Shown: positions 35,591 to 43,456 of the stretch, in pieces
Position numbering within the stretch: the stretch's first letter is position 1
Layout of the letters: every line of letters starts with the position of its first letter
Assembly: GCA_900470805.1 (NCBI GenBank)
Contig: UCCA01000020.1
Span: 1 to 64,000, forward strand
Source: Hyphomicrobiales bacterium
GTDB lineage: Bacteria; Pseudomonadota; Alphaproteobacteria; Rhizobiales; Rhizobiaceae
Direction: 5' to 3'
DNA: 64,000 nucleotides
Position numbers and translations under genes: made by a program
The notes under the pieces: model-generated
Databases searched by the model: none
What the model was told of the DNA's origin: nothing
What the model saw: the letters and a program-made list of their open reading frames with translations, nothing else

Positions 35591-37681
35591 TCAGTCCTTG
35601 TCGTAGAGACTGCTCAGCGGCTTTTTCAGGATGCTTTCGCGTAACGACACGTTCGGATCGCGCCTTATGCTGCTCGGCTGCGGTGGCGGATCGCCGGGTC
35701 TTTGGCCGACGCGCTGTTCGCCGCGCATTTCGCGCCGCAGGGCTTCCAGGCGGCTGTCGATCGAGGTGTCGGCCGCCACGCCGAAGCTCTCGCGCGACGA
35801 TGTCGGCGGGGCAAGCGGTTCGCGGGTCGGATAGGCGCGCGGAAGCATATCCTGGCGATAGGGCTCGACCGGGGCGAGCGGCGGCGTGATCGGCATCGGT
35901 GCCGGAATGATCGGCGGATAGACGTCAGCTGCAAAGGTCTGCGCGTAGTCCGCCTCCTCTTCGTCTGACATGCCGAGAGAGGCGGCCTTGTAGCTGTTCT
36001 GGAAGGCGGAGATGTCGGGACCGCTAACGGCGCGCATGCGGGTGATGATCTTGCGCAAATCGACGTTATCTGGATCTTCCTCGGTGATCTTCGGCGTTGC
36101 GCCGTGCGCCTTCGGCAGCAGCTCTTCCTTGACCCGCGAGAAGCGCATGCGCATCGGCACGCTGATGGCCTCGCCGAAAGCGATGGCTTCACCGTTGCCG
36201 ATCGAGGAGATGAAGCTAGTGGTCGAGATCGACGAATTCGGGATGGCCGAACGGATGATTTCCTGGTCGCGGTCGTTGGCTAGCCGCATGGCAAACAGCG
36301 TCGAGCATTGGGAAAGGATCGTCTGGTCGAGCTCGCCGGGGCGCTGGGTGATGATACCGAGCGAGACGCCGTATTTGCGGCCTTCCTTGGCGATGCGGGC
36401 GATTGCCTGCCTGGTCGGGAAGAAACCCAGGTTGGGGTCGGACGGGATGTAGCGGTGCGCTTCTTCGCAAACGACCAACATGTGAATGGCGCCATCGCTC
36501 CACAGCGCGATTTCAAACGCCATGCGGCAGAGCACCGAGGCAACGGAGTTAACGACTTCCGACGGGATACCCGACAGCTGGAACGTGGAGATCGGCTTGT
36601 TGTCGCCGGGTACGCGGAAGATTTCCGCCACCGTCTCCATGATCGTGTCCGAGATGGTGTTGTTGGAGAACATGAAGTGGTAGCGCGGATCGTTGATCGC
36701 GGCGATGACGCGCATCTTCAACGAGCGTAGGAACGGCTTTTCGCTGCGACCCTCGAGACGACCGATGCGCTCGTCGATCAGCGCCAGAAGGTCCGCCATG
36801 CGATAGGGGACCGGCGTGTCGGCGGTGATGGAGCTCTTTTCGGTGGTGCGGCGGACCAGTGAGTTGTCGCTGCCGCGGAAGGCGCGCTTGGCCTCGGGCA
36901 GGATGTCGCGCAGCATGTCGAGCTCTTCCGGCACCGGGGGGCGGCCGCGGAAGACGACTTCGGCAAACTCTTCTAGCCGCATCAGCCAAAAGGGCAGGTC
37001 GAGCGTGTCGGTATCGACGACCACCGAATGATGCGGGAAGGCGGCGGCGAACTCGTTGTGCGGATCGAGGATCAGCACGCGCAGCTTCGGATCTGCCTCG
37101 ATCGCCTTGTGCAGCAGCAGCGAGACAGCTGTGGATTTGCCGACGCCGGTCGAGCCGACAATGGCGAAGTGCTTCGACAGCATCGACGGAATGTGGATCG
37201 ATGCCTCGATGCTTTCGTCCTGGGTCAGCATGCCGATGACCGCGGTGTTGCCGGTGCCGGCATCGTAGATCCGCATCAGGTCGGCGGATCGGATGCGGTG
37301 GGCGACGGCGCCGAGATAGGGGTAGCGCGAGATGCCGGTCGAGAATTGTTCGGTGCCGTCCTCGTCGACACGGACTTCGCCGAGCAGCTCCGTCTCGATC
37401 TTGAAGTAGTTGTCTTCGCCTTCGCCCCAGGAGTGGCTGCCGGTGTTCATGGAATAGACGAGCGCGACGACGCGGTTGCGGCCAACGCTGATCGAAATCA
37501 GGCGGCCGACGGACCAGAGTTCGGTCAGATCTGTGCCGCCGCCTTCGGCCGTGGCGGCAATGGTGGCGCGCGACCCGCTACACGCGACAACGCGACCGAG
37601 GAAGCGGTTTCCCGGCACATGGCTGTCGCGGCGGTCATGCTCGCCTGCGTCGCCTGACGTCTGCAAGTCGTTGTCGTGCAA
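35591..37681 (-). CDS. HerA-like ATPase (DUF87/FtsK-HerA superfamily)
   Basis: This is a 696-residue ATPase of the HerA class. An N-terminal HAS-barrel-like region (about residues 25-130) precedes the Walker A motif GSTGVGKST (176-184). Walker B lies in LVVCEEAHRY, and the sensor region reads GIITQRPGELDQTILSQC. The last 120 residues are Pro-rich and probably disordered. The start is a TTG at 37681 with GGGAG upstream. Archaeal HerA works with NurA nuclease in end resection, and other relatives pair with Sir2 or similar in defence. No such partner lies next to this gene, so its role is open. Confidence 0.88.
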   Translation of the reverse strand: MHDNDLQTSGDAGEHDRRDSHVPGNRFLGRVVACSGSRATIAATAEGGGTDLTELWSVGRLISISVGRNRVVALVYSMNTGSHSWGEGEDNYFKIETELLGEVRVDEDGTEQFSTGISRYPYLGAVAHRIRSADLMRIYDAGTGNTAVIGMLTQDESIEASIHIPSMLSKHFAIVGSTGVGKSTAVSLLLHKAIEADPKLRVLILDPHNEFAAAFPHHSVVVDTDTLDLPFWLMRLEEFAEVVFRGRPPVPEELDMLRDILPEAKRAFRGSDNSLVRRTTEKSSITADTPVPYRMADLLALIDERIGRLEGRSEKPFLRSLKMRVIAAINDPRYHFMFSNNTISDTIMETVAEIFRVPGDNKPISTFQLSGIPSEVVNSVASVLCRMAFEIALWSDGAIHMLVVCEEAHRYIPSDPNLGFFPTRQAIARIAKEGRKYGVSLGIITQRPGELDQTILSQCSTLFAMRLANDRDQEIIRSAIPNSSISTTSFISSIGNGEAIAFGEAISVPMRMRFSRVKEELLPKAHGATPKITEEDPDNVDLRKIITRMRAVSGPDISAFQNSYKAASLGMSDEEEADYAQTFAADVYPPIIPAPMPITPPLAPVEPYRQDMLPRAYPTREPLAPPTSSRESFGVAADTSIDSRLEALRREMRGEQRVGQRPGDPPPQPSSIRRDPNVSLRESILKKPLSSLYDKD

Positions 37682-37820
37682 AGGGCTACTCCCTGAGATT
37701 GCAAGGAGGATATAAGCGAACGTTTAATAAACTGTTTTTCCCATGGGTTTCGATGGACTCCGCCGGGTAAGGGCGGGTTTCTGGGTCTGCATCAGCCCCG
37801 TTTTTTTATTGCTTTATAAG

Positions 37821-37849
37821 TTGACGCTGCGAAACTTTCTGTCTATCAC
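37821..37849 (+). promoter_or_regulatory. Promoter candidate for the ilv leader
   Basis: TTGACG (37821-37826) and TATCAC (37844-37849) are spaced by 17 bases. Transcription would begin about 7-8 bases after the -10, right at the leader ATG (37858), so the leader peptide would be leaderless. No ribosome site precedes that ATG, which fits. Confidence 0.55.
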
Positions 37850-37857
37850 TTGCCGCC

Positions 37858-37914
37858 ATGAAGATAGCAGCAATTCTTATTGTGGTGGGACAGCGCATGG
37901 GCAGGATGGTGTAA
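37858..37914 (+). CDS. ilv operon leader peptide (attenuation)
   Basis: This short frame reads MKIAAILIVVGQRMGRMV. It carries a run of branched-chain codons (Ile-Leu-Ile-Val-Val, plus an early Ile and a late Val), as expected for a peptide that senses charged Ile, Leu and Val tRNAs. It is followed by nested hairpins and an intrinsic terminator just before ilvI. It was found by eye because it is too short for routine gene calling. No database check was possible. Confidence 0.8.
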   Translation: MKIAAILIVVGQRMGRMV

Positions 37915-37941
37915 CCATCCGGCGGTAGCCACCCATGCGCT
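37892..37941 (+). promoter_or_regulatory. Leader RNA stem (attenuator region)
   Basis: AGCGCATGGG (37892-37901) pairs perfectly with CCCATGCGCT (37932-37941). Inside it, GGATGG and CCATCC form a second hairpin around TGTAA, the leader stop. A ribosome stalled on the Ile/Leu/Val codons (37873-37887) or stopped at 37912 would alter this fold, as attenuation requires. Confidence 0.7.
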
Positions 37942-37948
37942 AAACGAC

Positions 37949-37972
37949 AGGCTCCCAAAGGGGCCTTTTTTT
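37949..37972 (+). terminator. Attenuator terminator upstream of ilvI
   Basis: AGGCTCC and GGGGCCT pair over 7 positions (one G-T) around CAAA, followed by a run of T. It lies between the leader peptide and ilvI, so it can only be an attenuator for the ilv genes. Confidence 0.82.
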
Positions 37973-38040
37973 ATGCCTGAAATTCAGGCTTCCCGGCACA
38001 CAGACCTTCAAATCCCAGCAGTCAAAACGGAACAAGAAAC

Positions 38041-39834
38041 ATGACGGGCACGGACAAGCAGACGGACGAGAATCGTATGACTGGCGCGGAAATTGTCATC
38101 CGCGCGCTCAAGGACAATGGCGTCGAGCACCTCTTCGGTTATCCTGGTGGCGCGGTGCTGCCGATCTACGACGAGATCTTCCAGCAGGACGACATCAAGC
38201 ACATCCTCGTCCGCCACGAGCAGGGCGCCGGCCACGCGGCCGAAGGCTATGCCCGCTCCACCGGCAAGGTCGGCGTCATGCTGGTCACGTCTGGTCCAGG
38301 GGCCACCAATGCCGTGACGCCGCTGCAGGACGCCTTGATGGATTCGATCCCGCTCGTCTGCCTGACCGGCCAGGTTCCGACCTCGCTGATCGGCTCGGAC
38401 GCATTCCAGGAAGCCGATACGGTCGGTATCACGCGCCCCTGCACAAAGCACAACTGGCTGGTCAAGGACGTCAACGAGCTGGCGGCGATCATCCACGAAG
38501 CATTCCGCATCGCGCAGTCCGGCCGTCCGGGTCCTGTCCTCGTCGATATTCCGAAAGATGTGCAGTTCGCCACCGGCACCTACACGCCGCCGGCCGCGCA
38601 TGCGATCCAGAAGAGCTATCAGCCGACGGTGCAGGGCGATATCAACCAGATCCACGCGGCGATCGAGCTGATGGCCAATGCGCGGCGCCCGGTCATCTAT
38701 TCCGGCGGCGGCGTCATCAACTCCGGCCCAGAGGCGTCCAAGCTGCTGCGCGAATTGGTCGAGCTCACCAACTTCCCGATCACCTCGACGCTGATGGGCC
38801 TCGGCGCCTATCCGGCATCCGGGCCGAACTGGCTGAAGATGCTGGGCATGCACGGCTCCTACGAGGCCAACATGGCGATGCATGATTGCGACGTCATGGT
38901 CTGCATCGGGGCGCGCTTCGACGACCGTATCACCGGCCGCCTCAACGCGTTCTCGCCGAACTCGAAGAAGATTCATATCGACATCGATCCGTCTTCCATC
39001 AACAAGAACGTTCGTGTCGACGTGCCGATCCGCGGCGATGTCGGCAACGTCCTGGAAGACATGGTTCGCCTGTGGCGTGCGCTGCCGAAGAAGCCGGAGA
39101 AGAGCCAGACGGCCGAGTGGTGGAGCGACATCGCCCGCTGGCGCGCGCGCAACTCGTTTGCCTACACCAAGAACAACGACGTCATCATGCCGCAATATGC
39201 GCTGGAGCGCCTGTTCGCGCTGACCAAGGATCGCGATACCTACATCACGACCGAGGTTGGCCAGCACCAGATGTGGGCGGCGCAGTTCTTCGGCTTCGAG
39301 CAGCCGAACCGCTGGATGACCTCGGGCGGTCTCGGCACGATGGGCTACGGCCTGCCGGCGGCCCTCGGCGTCCAGATCGCCCATCCTGACAGTCTGGTCA
39401 TCGACATCGCCGGCGATGCCTCGATCCAGATGTGCATCCAGGAGATGTCGGCGGCGATCCAGCACGATGCGCCGATCAAAATTTTCATTATGAACAATCA
39501 GTACATGGGCATGGTGCGCCAGTGGCAGCAGCTCCTGCACGGCAACCGGCTGTCGAACTCGTATACGGAAGCGATGCCCGACTTCGTCAAGCTGGCGGAA
39601 GCCTATGGCGCCGTCGGACTGCGCTGCGAGAAGCCAGGCGATCTCGACGCGACCATACAAGAGATGATCGACGTCAAGAAGCCGGTCATCTTCGATTGCC
39701 GCGTCGCCAATCTCGCCAACTGCTTCCCGATGATCCCGTCGGGCAAGGCACACAACGAGATGCTGCTGCCGGATGAAGCGACCGACGAGGCCGTCGCCAA
39801 CGCGATCGACGCCAAGGGCCGCGCACTCGTTTGA
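38041..39834 (+). CDS. ilvI: Acetolactate synthase large (catalytic) subunit
   Basis: This 597-residue thiamine-diphosphate enzyme performs the first common step of Val/Leu/Ile synthesis. The catalytic Glu lies in VRHEQGAGHAAEGYARSTGK (parts). The middle FAD-binding domain and the C-terminal ThDP-binding segment GDASIQMCIQEMSAAIQH with the following NNQYMGMV are present. It is preceded by the attenuator at 37858-37972. The regulatory subunit ilvH is downstream but separated by a toxin-antitoxin pair. Confidence 0.97.
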   Translation: MTGTDKQTDENRMTGAEIVIRALKDNGVEHLFGYPGGAVLPIYDEIFQQDDIKHILVRHEQGAGHAAEGYARSTGKVGVMLVTSGPGATNAVTPLQDALMDSIPLVCLTGQVPTSLIGSDAFQEADTVGITRPCTKHNWLVKDVNELAAIIHEAFRIAQSGRPGPVLVDIPKDVQFATGTYTPPAAHAIQKSYQPTVQGDINQIHAAIELMANARRPVIYSGGGVINSGPEASKLLRELVELTNFPITSTLMGLGAYPASGPNWLKMLGMHGSYEANMAMHDCDVMVCIGARFDDRITGRLNAFSPNSKKIHIDIDPSSINKNVRVDVPIRGDVGNVLEDMVRLWRALPKKPEKSQTAEWWSDIARWRARNSFAYTKNNDVIMPQYALERLFALTKDRDTYITTEVGQHQMWAAQFFGFEQPNRWMTSGGLGTMGYGLPAALGVQIAHPDSLVIDIAGDASIQMCIQEMSAAIQHDAPIKIFIMNNQYMGMVRQWQQLLHGNRLSNSYTEAMPDFVKLAEAYGAVGLRCEKPGDLDATIQEMIDVKKPVIFDCRVANLANCFPMIPSGKAHNEMLLPDEATDEAVANAIDAKGRALV

Positions 39835-39890
39835 TGGAAGTCGGGGGATGCGGTAGAGTTGCCGCGTCCCTTCCTTGAGGAGCGCGTGCG

Positions 39891-40178
39891 ATGGCCAGAG
39901 TGAAGATGTCGGAAAACGGTGACGTACAACTGCCTCAGGCGGTGCGTGATGCGCATGGGCTTCAGCCAGGTGCTGAGTTCGACATCATTGACGGCGGCAG
40001 GGGCATCACGTTGTTGCCGGTGGAAACGCAGCAGGGTGACGCGAGAAAAAAGCTGACGCTGGAAGAGTTTCTCGCGATGCGGCCGACTTATGACGGGCCA
40101 CCCATCACAGACGAGATGATCGAGCAGACCGTTCTCCAGGAAGCAAAGCGGCGGTGGGATGAGAAGAGTAGCCGTTGA
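39891..40178 (+). CDS. AbrB/VapB-type antitoxin
   Basis: This 95-residue protein has an N-terminal SpoVT-AbrB swapped-hairpin DNA-binding domain (MSENGDVQLPQAVRDAHGLQPGAEF region) and a C-terminal acidic/helical tail of the kind that neutralises a toxin. GAGGAG precedes the ATG. The next gene, a PIN-domain toxin, starts before this one stops (20-base overlap), the usual order for vapBC modules. The pair lies between ilvI and ilvH. Confidence 0.85.
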   Translation: MARVKMSENGDVQLPQAVRDAHGLQPGAEFDIIDGGRGITLLPVETQQGDARKKLTLEEFLAMRPTYDGPPITDEMIEQTVLQEAKRRWDEKSSR

Positions 40179-40560
40179 TACAAATGTTTTCGTCCGCGCT
40201 TTGATCAGAGAACGATCGGAGCACGGACGTATCGCAGAATCTCTGCTTGCCTCTTCCCAACTCGTCATATCGGCGACCGTCTTGCTTGAAGGTGAGTGGG
40301 TAATGCGCGGGACCATGAAAATCCCGCGTCAGACCATCAACCAACTGCTTTCTGCGGCGCTTGAGATGGATGCGTTTGAGTTCGAGAACGCCAACTCCGT
40401 CGCCGAAGCCATCGATGCTCACGCAGCCGGCATGGACTTCGCCGATGCTCTTCACGTCAGTCTCACTGCGGCGGGCGAAACCTTCGTCACCTTCGACAAA
40501 CGCCTCGTCAAGCTTGCCAAACGCCACATCAATTCCGTCAGCGTCGAGCTGGCATCTTGA
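40159..40560 (+). CDS. vapC: PIN-domain ribonuclease toxin (VapC type)
   Basis: This 133-residue PIN nuclease has the acidic active-site set: Asp7 in VAVDTNVFVRAL, a central Glu (LLEGEWVMR), Asp in GMDFADALH and Asp in TFDKRLVKLAKR. VapC toxins cleave tRNA or rRNA when the antitoxin is lost. It starts within the antitoxin gene and ends 31 bases before ilvH, so ilvH transcription from the ilv promoter would read through both genes. Confidence 0.88.
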   Translation: MRRVAVDTNVFVRALIRERSEHGRIAESLLASSQLVISATVLLEGEWVMRGTMKIPRQTINQLLSAALEMDAFEFENANSVAEAIDAHAAGMDFADALHVSLTAAGETFVTFDKRLVKLAKRHINSVSVELAS

Positions 40561-40591
40561 ACATACAAAATCTGAGGAAACGGACCGAGAC

Positions 40592-41164
40592 ATGAACGCA
40601 CATCTACAGCCGACAGGCTCCGCCTACTTCATTTCGCCGGAAACGGCGGCGATCGAGAATCATACGCTTTCGGTTCTCGTCGACAACGAGCCGGGTGTTC
40701 TTGCCCGTGTCATCGGCCTGTTTTCCGGCCGCGGCTACAACATCGAAAGCCTGACCGTTTCGGAGACAGAGCATCAGGCGCATCTGTCACGGATCACCAT
40801 CGTGACGCGCGGGACGCCGCATGTGCTGGAGCAGATCAAGGCGCAGCTCGAGCGGATCGTGCCGGTTCACCGCGTCGTCGACCTGACGGTGCGGGCGCGC
40901 GAACTTGGGCAGGAACGGCCGATCGAGCGCGAAGTGGCGCTGATCAAGGTGCTTGGCGAGGGCGAGATGCGCGCCGAGACACTGCGCCTCGCCGATGCCT
41001 TTCATGCCAAGGTCGTTGACGCGACCGTCGAGCATTTCATTCTAGAGCTGACCGGCAAGTCGTCGAAGATCGACCAGTTCGTGGCGATCATGAAGCCGCT
41101 CGGCCTGATCGAGGTCTGCCGTACCGGGATCGCGGCGATGAATCGCGGTTCGCAGGGCATGTAG
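40592..41164 (+). CDS. ilvH: Acetolactate synthase small (regulatory) subunit
   Basis: This 190-residue subunit confers valine feedback control on IlvI. The N-terminal ACT domain shows LSVLVDNEPGVLARVIGLFSGRGYNIESL in parts, with the ligand-site Gly/Asn pattern. The second half (KVLGEGEMRAETLRLADAF and onward) is the small-subunit C-terminal domain. No strong ribosome site lies at the normal distance; GAGG is about 14 bases away. Confidence 0.96.
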   Translation: MNAHLQPTGSAYFISPETAAIENHTLSVLVDNEPGVLARVIGLFSGRGYNIESLTVSETEHQAHLSRITIVTRGTPHVLEQIKAQLERIVPVHRVVDLTVRARELGQERPIEREVALIKVLGEGEMRAETLRLADAFHAKVVDATVEHFILELTGKSSKIDQFVAIMKPLGLIEVCRTGIAAMNRGSQGM

Positions 41165-41188
41165 AACCGCCACTTCCCGACTATTCGA

Positions 41189-41225
41189 AGCCGCTGGGGA
41201 TCAGAGCATTTCCAGCGGCTTTTTT
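41189..41225 (+). terminator. Terminator after ilvH
   Basis: AGCCGCTGG and CCAGCGGCT form a 9-bp stem followed by TTTTT. The hairpin overlaps the 3' end of the convergent aldo/keto reductase gene. Confidence 0.85.
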
Positions 41226-42046
41226 CGTGCCGGCGGCGGGAAGGCAGCGTCAAGCGTTGCCCAGTCCTCGTCGCTGATATCGAGCGAGACGGCGTCGCGG
41301 TTTTCGGCAACGCGGGCGGCGCTCGCTGTCTTTGGTATGGCGATGACGCCGCCGTGCTTCAAAACAAAGGCCAATGCCAGTTGTGCCGGCGTCGCCTGAT
41401 TAGCCTTGGCGATGCGGATGATCTCGGGGTGGCTGACGATGCGGCCCTGTTCGATCGGCGAATAGGCCATGACAGGAATATTGCGCTTCTGGCACCAGGG
41501 CAGGAGGTCGAACTCGATGCCGCGCCGGGTGATATTATAGAGCACCTGATTGGCGGCGACGTTGCCGCCGCCAGGGACTTCAAGCAGTTCCTCCATGTCC
41601 TCCACGTCGAAATTGGAGACGCCCCAGGCGCCGATCTTGCCTGATGCCTTGAGCGCCTCGAAGGCCGCGACCGTTTCGGCGAGCGGGTGGTTGCCGCGCC
41701 AGTGCAGGAGATAGAGGTCGATGCGGTCGGTGCCCATGCGCGACAGGCTGGCTTCACAGGCCTCGATCGTGCCCTTGCGGCTGGCGTTCCACGGATAGAC
41801 CTTGCTGACGAGAAAGACCTCGTCGCGGCGGCCTTTGATCGCTTCTCCGCTGATCCTTTCGGCGCCGCCCTCGGCATACATCTCGGCGGTGTCGATCAGC
41901 GTCATGCCGAGGTCGAGACCGGCGCGCAGGCTGTCGATCTCGCGCCTCGCTTCGGAGGGCTTTTCGCCCATGTTCCACGTGCCTTGGCCAAGCGCCGGGA
42001 CTGCGATGCCGTTGGGAAAGGCGACGGTAGGGATGGAAGCGGGCAT
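41201..42046 (-). CDS. Aldo/keto reductase
   Basis: This 281-residue TIM-barrel reductase has LIDTAEMYAEGGAERISGEAI (part) with the catalytic Asp/Tyr, a Lys in FLVSKVYPW and a His in LYLLHWRGNHP, then IPKTASAARVAENRDA. It resembles the DkgA/YvgN-like short branch and is not a close paralogue of the reductase at 19035. The ATG at 42046 has GAGG upstream. The C-terminus overlaps the ilvH terminator. Confidence 0.9.
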   Translation of the reverse strand: MPASIPTVAFPNGIAVPALGQGTWNMGEKPSEARREIDSLRAGLDLGMTLIDTAEMYAEGGAERISGEAIKGRRDEVFLVSKVYPWNASRKGTIEACEASLSRMGTDRIDLYLLHWRGNHPLAETVAAFEALKASGKIGAWGVSNFDVEDMEELLEVPGGGNVAANQVLYNITRRGIEFDLLPWCQKRNIPVMAYSPIEQGRIVSHPEIIRIAKANQATPAQLALAFVLKHGGVIAIPKTASAARVAENRDAVSLDISDEDWATLDAAFPPPARKKPLEML

Positions 42047-42133
42047 CGCAGGACCTCGACATTGTTGGTGGGAGCTAGGGATGATATACATTGGATATCA
42101 ATTGAACTGGAAATATCACGAGATCCATCAGAT

Positions 42134-42403
42134 ATGACCAAAGTCACGATTTCCAAGTGGGGCAACAGTATCGCCATCCGTTTGCCGAAAACGGTCACCG
42201 ACGAGTTGCGCCTTAGCGCCGGCGATGTCTTGAACCTCGATGTCCGCGATGGCAAGGCTACGCTGGAAAAGCCGAAGCAGCAATTGGCGCCTTCGCTGGC
42301 CGAGATGGTGGCGGAGATGGACAGGCTGGGGTGGGAAAACGAGCCGGAAACCGTGGATTGGGGTCGTGACGTCGGCTCCGAGCGCTTCTACGACGATGAG
42401 TGA
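42134..42403 (+). CDS. MazE-like antitoxin (SpoVT-AbrB domain)
   Basis: This 89-residue antitoxin has an N-terminal AbrB fold (KVTISKWGNSIAIRLPKTV) and an acidic C-terminal tail (ENEPETVDWGRDVGSE), matching MazE/PemI-type proteins. Its last 8 bases overlap the start of the toxin gene. Confidence 0.88.
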   Translation: MTKVTISKWGNSIAIRLPKTVTDELRLSAGDVLNLDVRDGKATLEKPKQQLAPSLAEMVAEMDRLGWENEPETVDWGRDVGSERFYDDE

Positions 42404-42755
42404 TACGCCACCCTTCGCCGGCGCCCTCTATTTGGCCGATCTCGATCCGATCCTCGGCAGCGAGCAAGCTGGAATTCGACCGGTGATCATCCTGTCCGTG
42501 GACACGGTGAACCTTCGATCCCGCCGCGTGATCGTCTGTCCGATCACCAGTAACATGCAGCCGTGGATGACCAAGATCGCCTTGCCGGATGGATTGAAAA
42601 CGCGAGGGATGGTGTTGGCAGATCAGATTCGGTCGATCGACAAGGCCGCACGCCTGTTGCGCTTCATCGAGCCGACGCCCTCAGATTTCGTCACACTTGT
42701 CAGAAGCTATGTCGGCAGGTTGCTCGACCTCGAAGTATCAGGCGTGTCCGGCTGA
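42396..42755 (+). CDS. mazF: MazF/PemK-type endoribonuclease toxin
   Basis: This 119-residue toxin has the MazF fold: GALYLADLDPILGSEQAGIRP near the start (in parts), the RPVIILS strand, the VCPITS strand and the ADQIRSID segment with active-site Arg/Thr neighbourhood. It cleaves RNA at short specific sites in characterised homologues. It is translationally coupled to the antitoxin. Confidence 0.9.
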   Translation: MSDTPPFAGALYLADLDPILGSEQAGIRPVIILSVDTVNLRSRRVIVCPITSNMQPWMTKIALPDGLKTRGMVLADQIRSIDKAARLLRFIEPTPSDFVTLVRSYVGRLLDLEVSGVSG

Positions 42756-42795
42756 CAATCCTGTCACCATGACAATCTGCATGTGGTGGCTCGAG

Positions 42796-42820
42796 TTTAG
42801 GTCAGTTATCCTGACCTAAA
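42796..42820. promoter_or_regulatory. Operator-like palindrome upstream of lysE-type gene
   Basis: TTTAGGTCAG and CTGACCTAAA form a perfect 10-bp inverted repeat around TTATC, 43 bases before the exporter start. No T-run follows, so it looks like an operator and not a terminator. The regulator is not encoded nearby. Confidence 0.5.
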
Positions 42821-42862
42821 TTAAAAAGGCCAATGGCAGCGACCATTGGCTCGGGAGGTCTC

Positions 42863-43456
42863 ATGCCGCTGGATACGTTTCTGGCTCTCGTTCTGTTTGC
42901 CTTCACCACATCGATCACGCCGGGACCGAACAACATGATGCTGTTCGCATCGGGCGTGAATTTCGGCTTTCGGCGGACGATCCCGCATATGCTGGGCATC
43001 GGCGCCGGGTTCTTCTCGCTGCTGATTGGTGTCGGGCTTGGGCTCGGGGCGGTGCTGCATACCGTGCCGATCGCCTATACCGTGCTGAAGTTCGCGGGCG
43101 GCGCCTATCTCGTCTGGATCGCCTGGAAGATCGCCACGTCGCGCTCGCTCAGCGAGGGCAAGGGCGCGGTCCGGCCGATGTCGTTCCTGTCGGCGGCGGC
43201 GTTCCAGTGGGTCAACCCGAAAGCGTGGGTGATGGCGGTGACGGCGATGGCGACCTATCCGATCGAGGATATCTATTTCGTCAGTGTATTGATCGTCGGG
43301 CTGGCATTCGCCGCAGTCAACGTGCCGAGCGTTTCGACCTGGGCCGGATTTGGTTCGGCGCTGCGGGAGTGGCTGTCGGATCCGGTGCGGTTGAAATGGT
43401 TCAACATCACCATGGCCGTTCTTCTCGTTCTCAGCCTTTGGCCGATGCTAAAATAG
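42863..43456 (+). CDS. LysE-family amino-acid/metabolite exporter
   Basis: This 197-residue inner-membrane exporter of the LysE/RhtB family has six hydrophobic segments. The family signature SITPGPNNMMLFASGVNFGFRR (in part) lies at the end of the first span. GGGAGG precedes the ATG at 42863, and an ATG at 42833 would add 10 residues. The substrate is unknown. The tail overlaps the convergent DUF2269 gene by 9 bases. Confidence 0.9.
   Translation: MPLDTFLALVLFAFTTSITPGPNNMMLFASGVNFGFRRTIPHMLGIGAGFFSLLIGVGLGLGAVLHTVPIAYTVLKFAGGAYLVWIAWKIATSRSLSEGKGAVRPMSFLSAAAFQWVNPKAWVMAVTAMATYPIEDIYFVSVLIVGLAFAAVNVPSVSTWAGFGSALREWLSDPVRLKWFNITMAVLLVLSLWPMLK

Noticed and set aside
35591..37681. A HerA-based defence system
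   Set aside because: No Sir2, NurA, DUF4297 or other effector gene adjoins it. The neighbours are miaA and ilvI.
38008..39753. A 581-residue minus-strand frame opposite ilvI
   Set aside because: It is an antisense shadow; ilvI is conserved and complete on the plus strand.
39835..40591. A mobile element carrying the VapBC pair
   Set aside because: No transposase, inverted repeats or target duplication could be seen around the pair.
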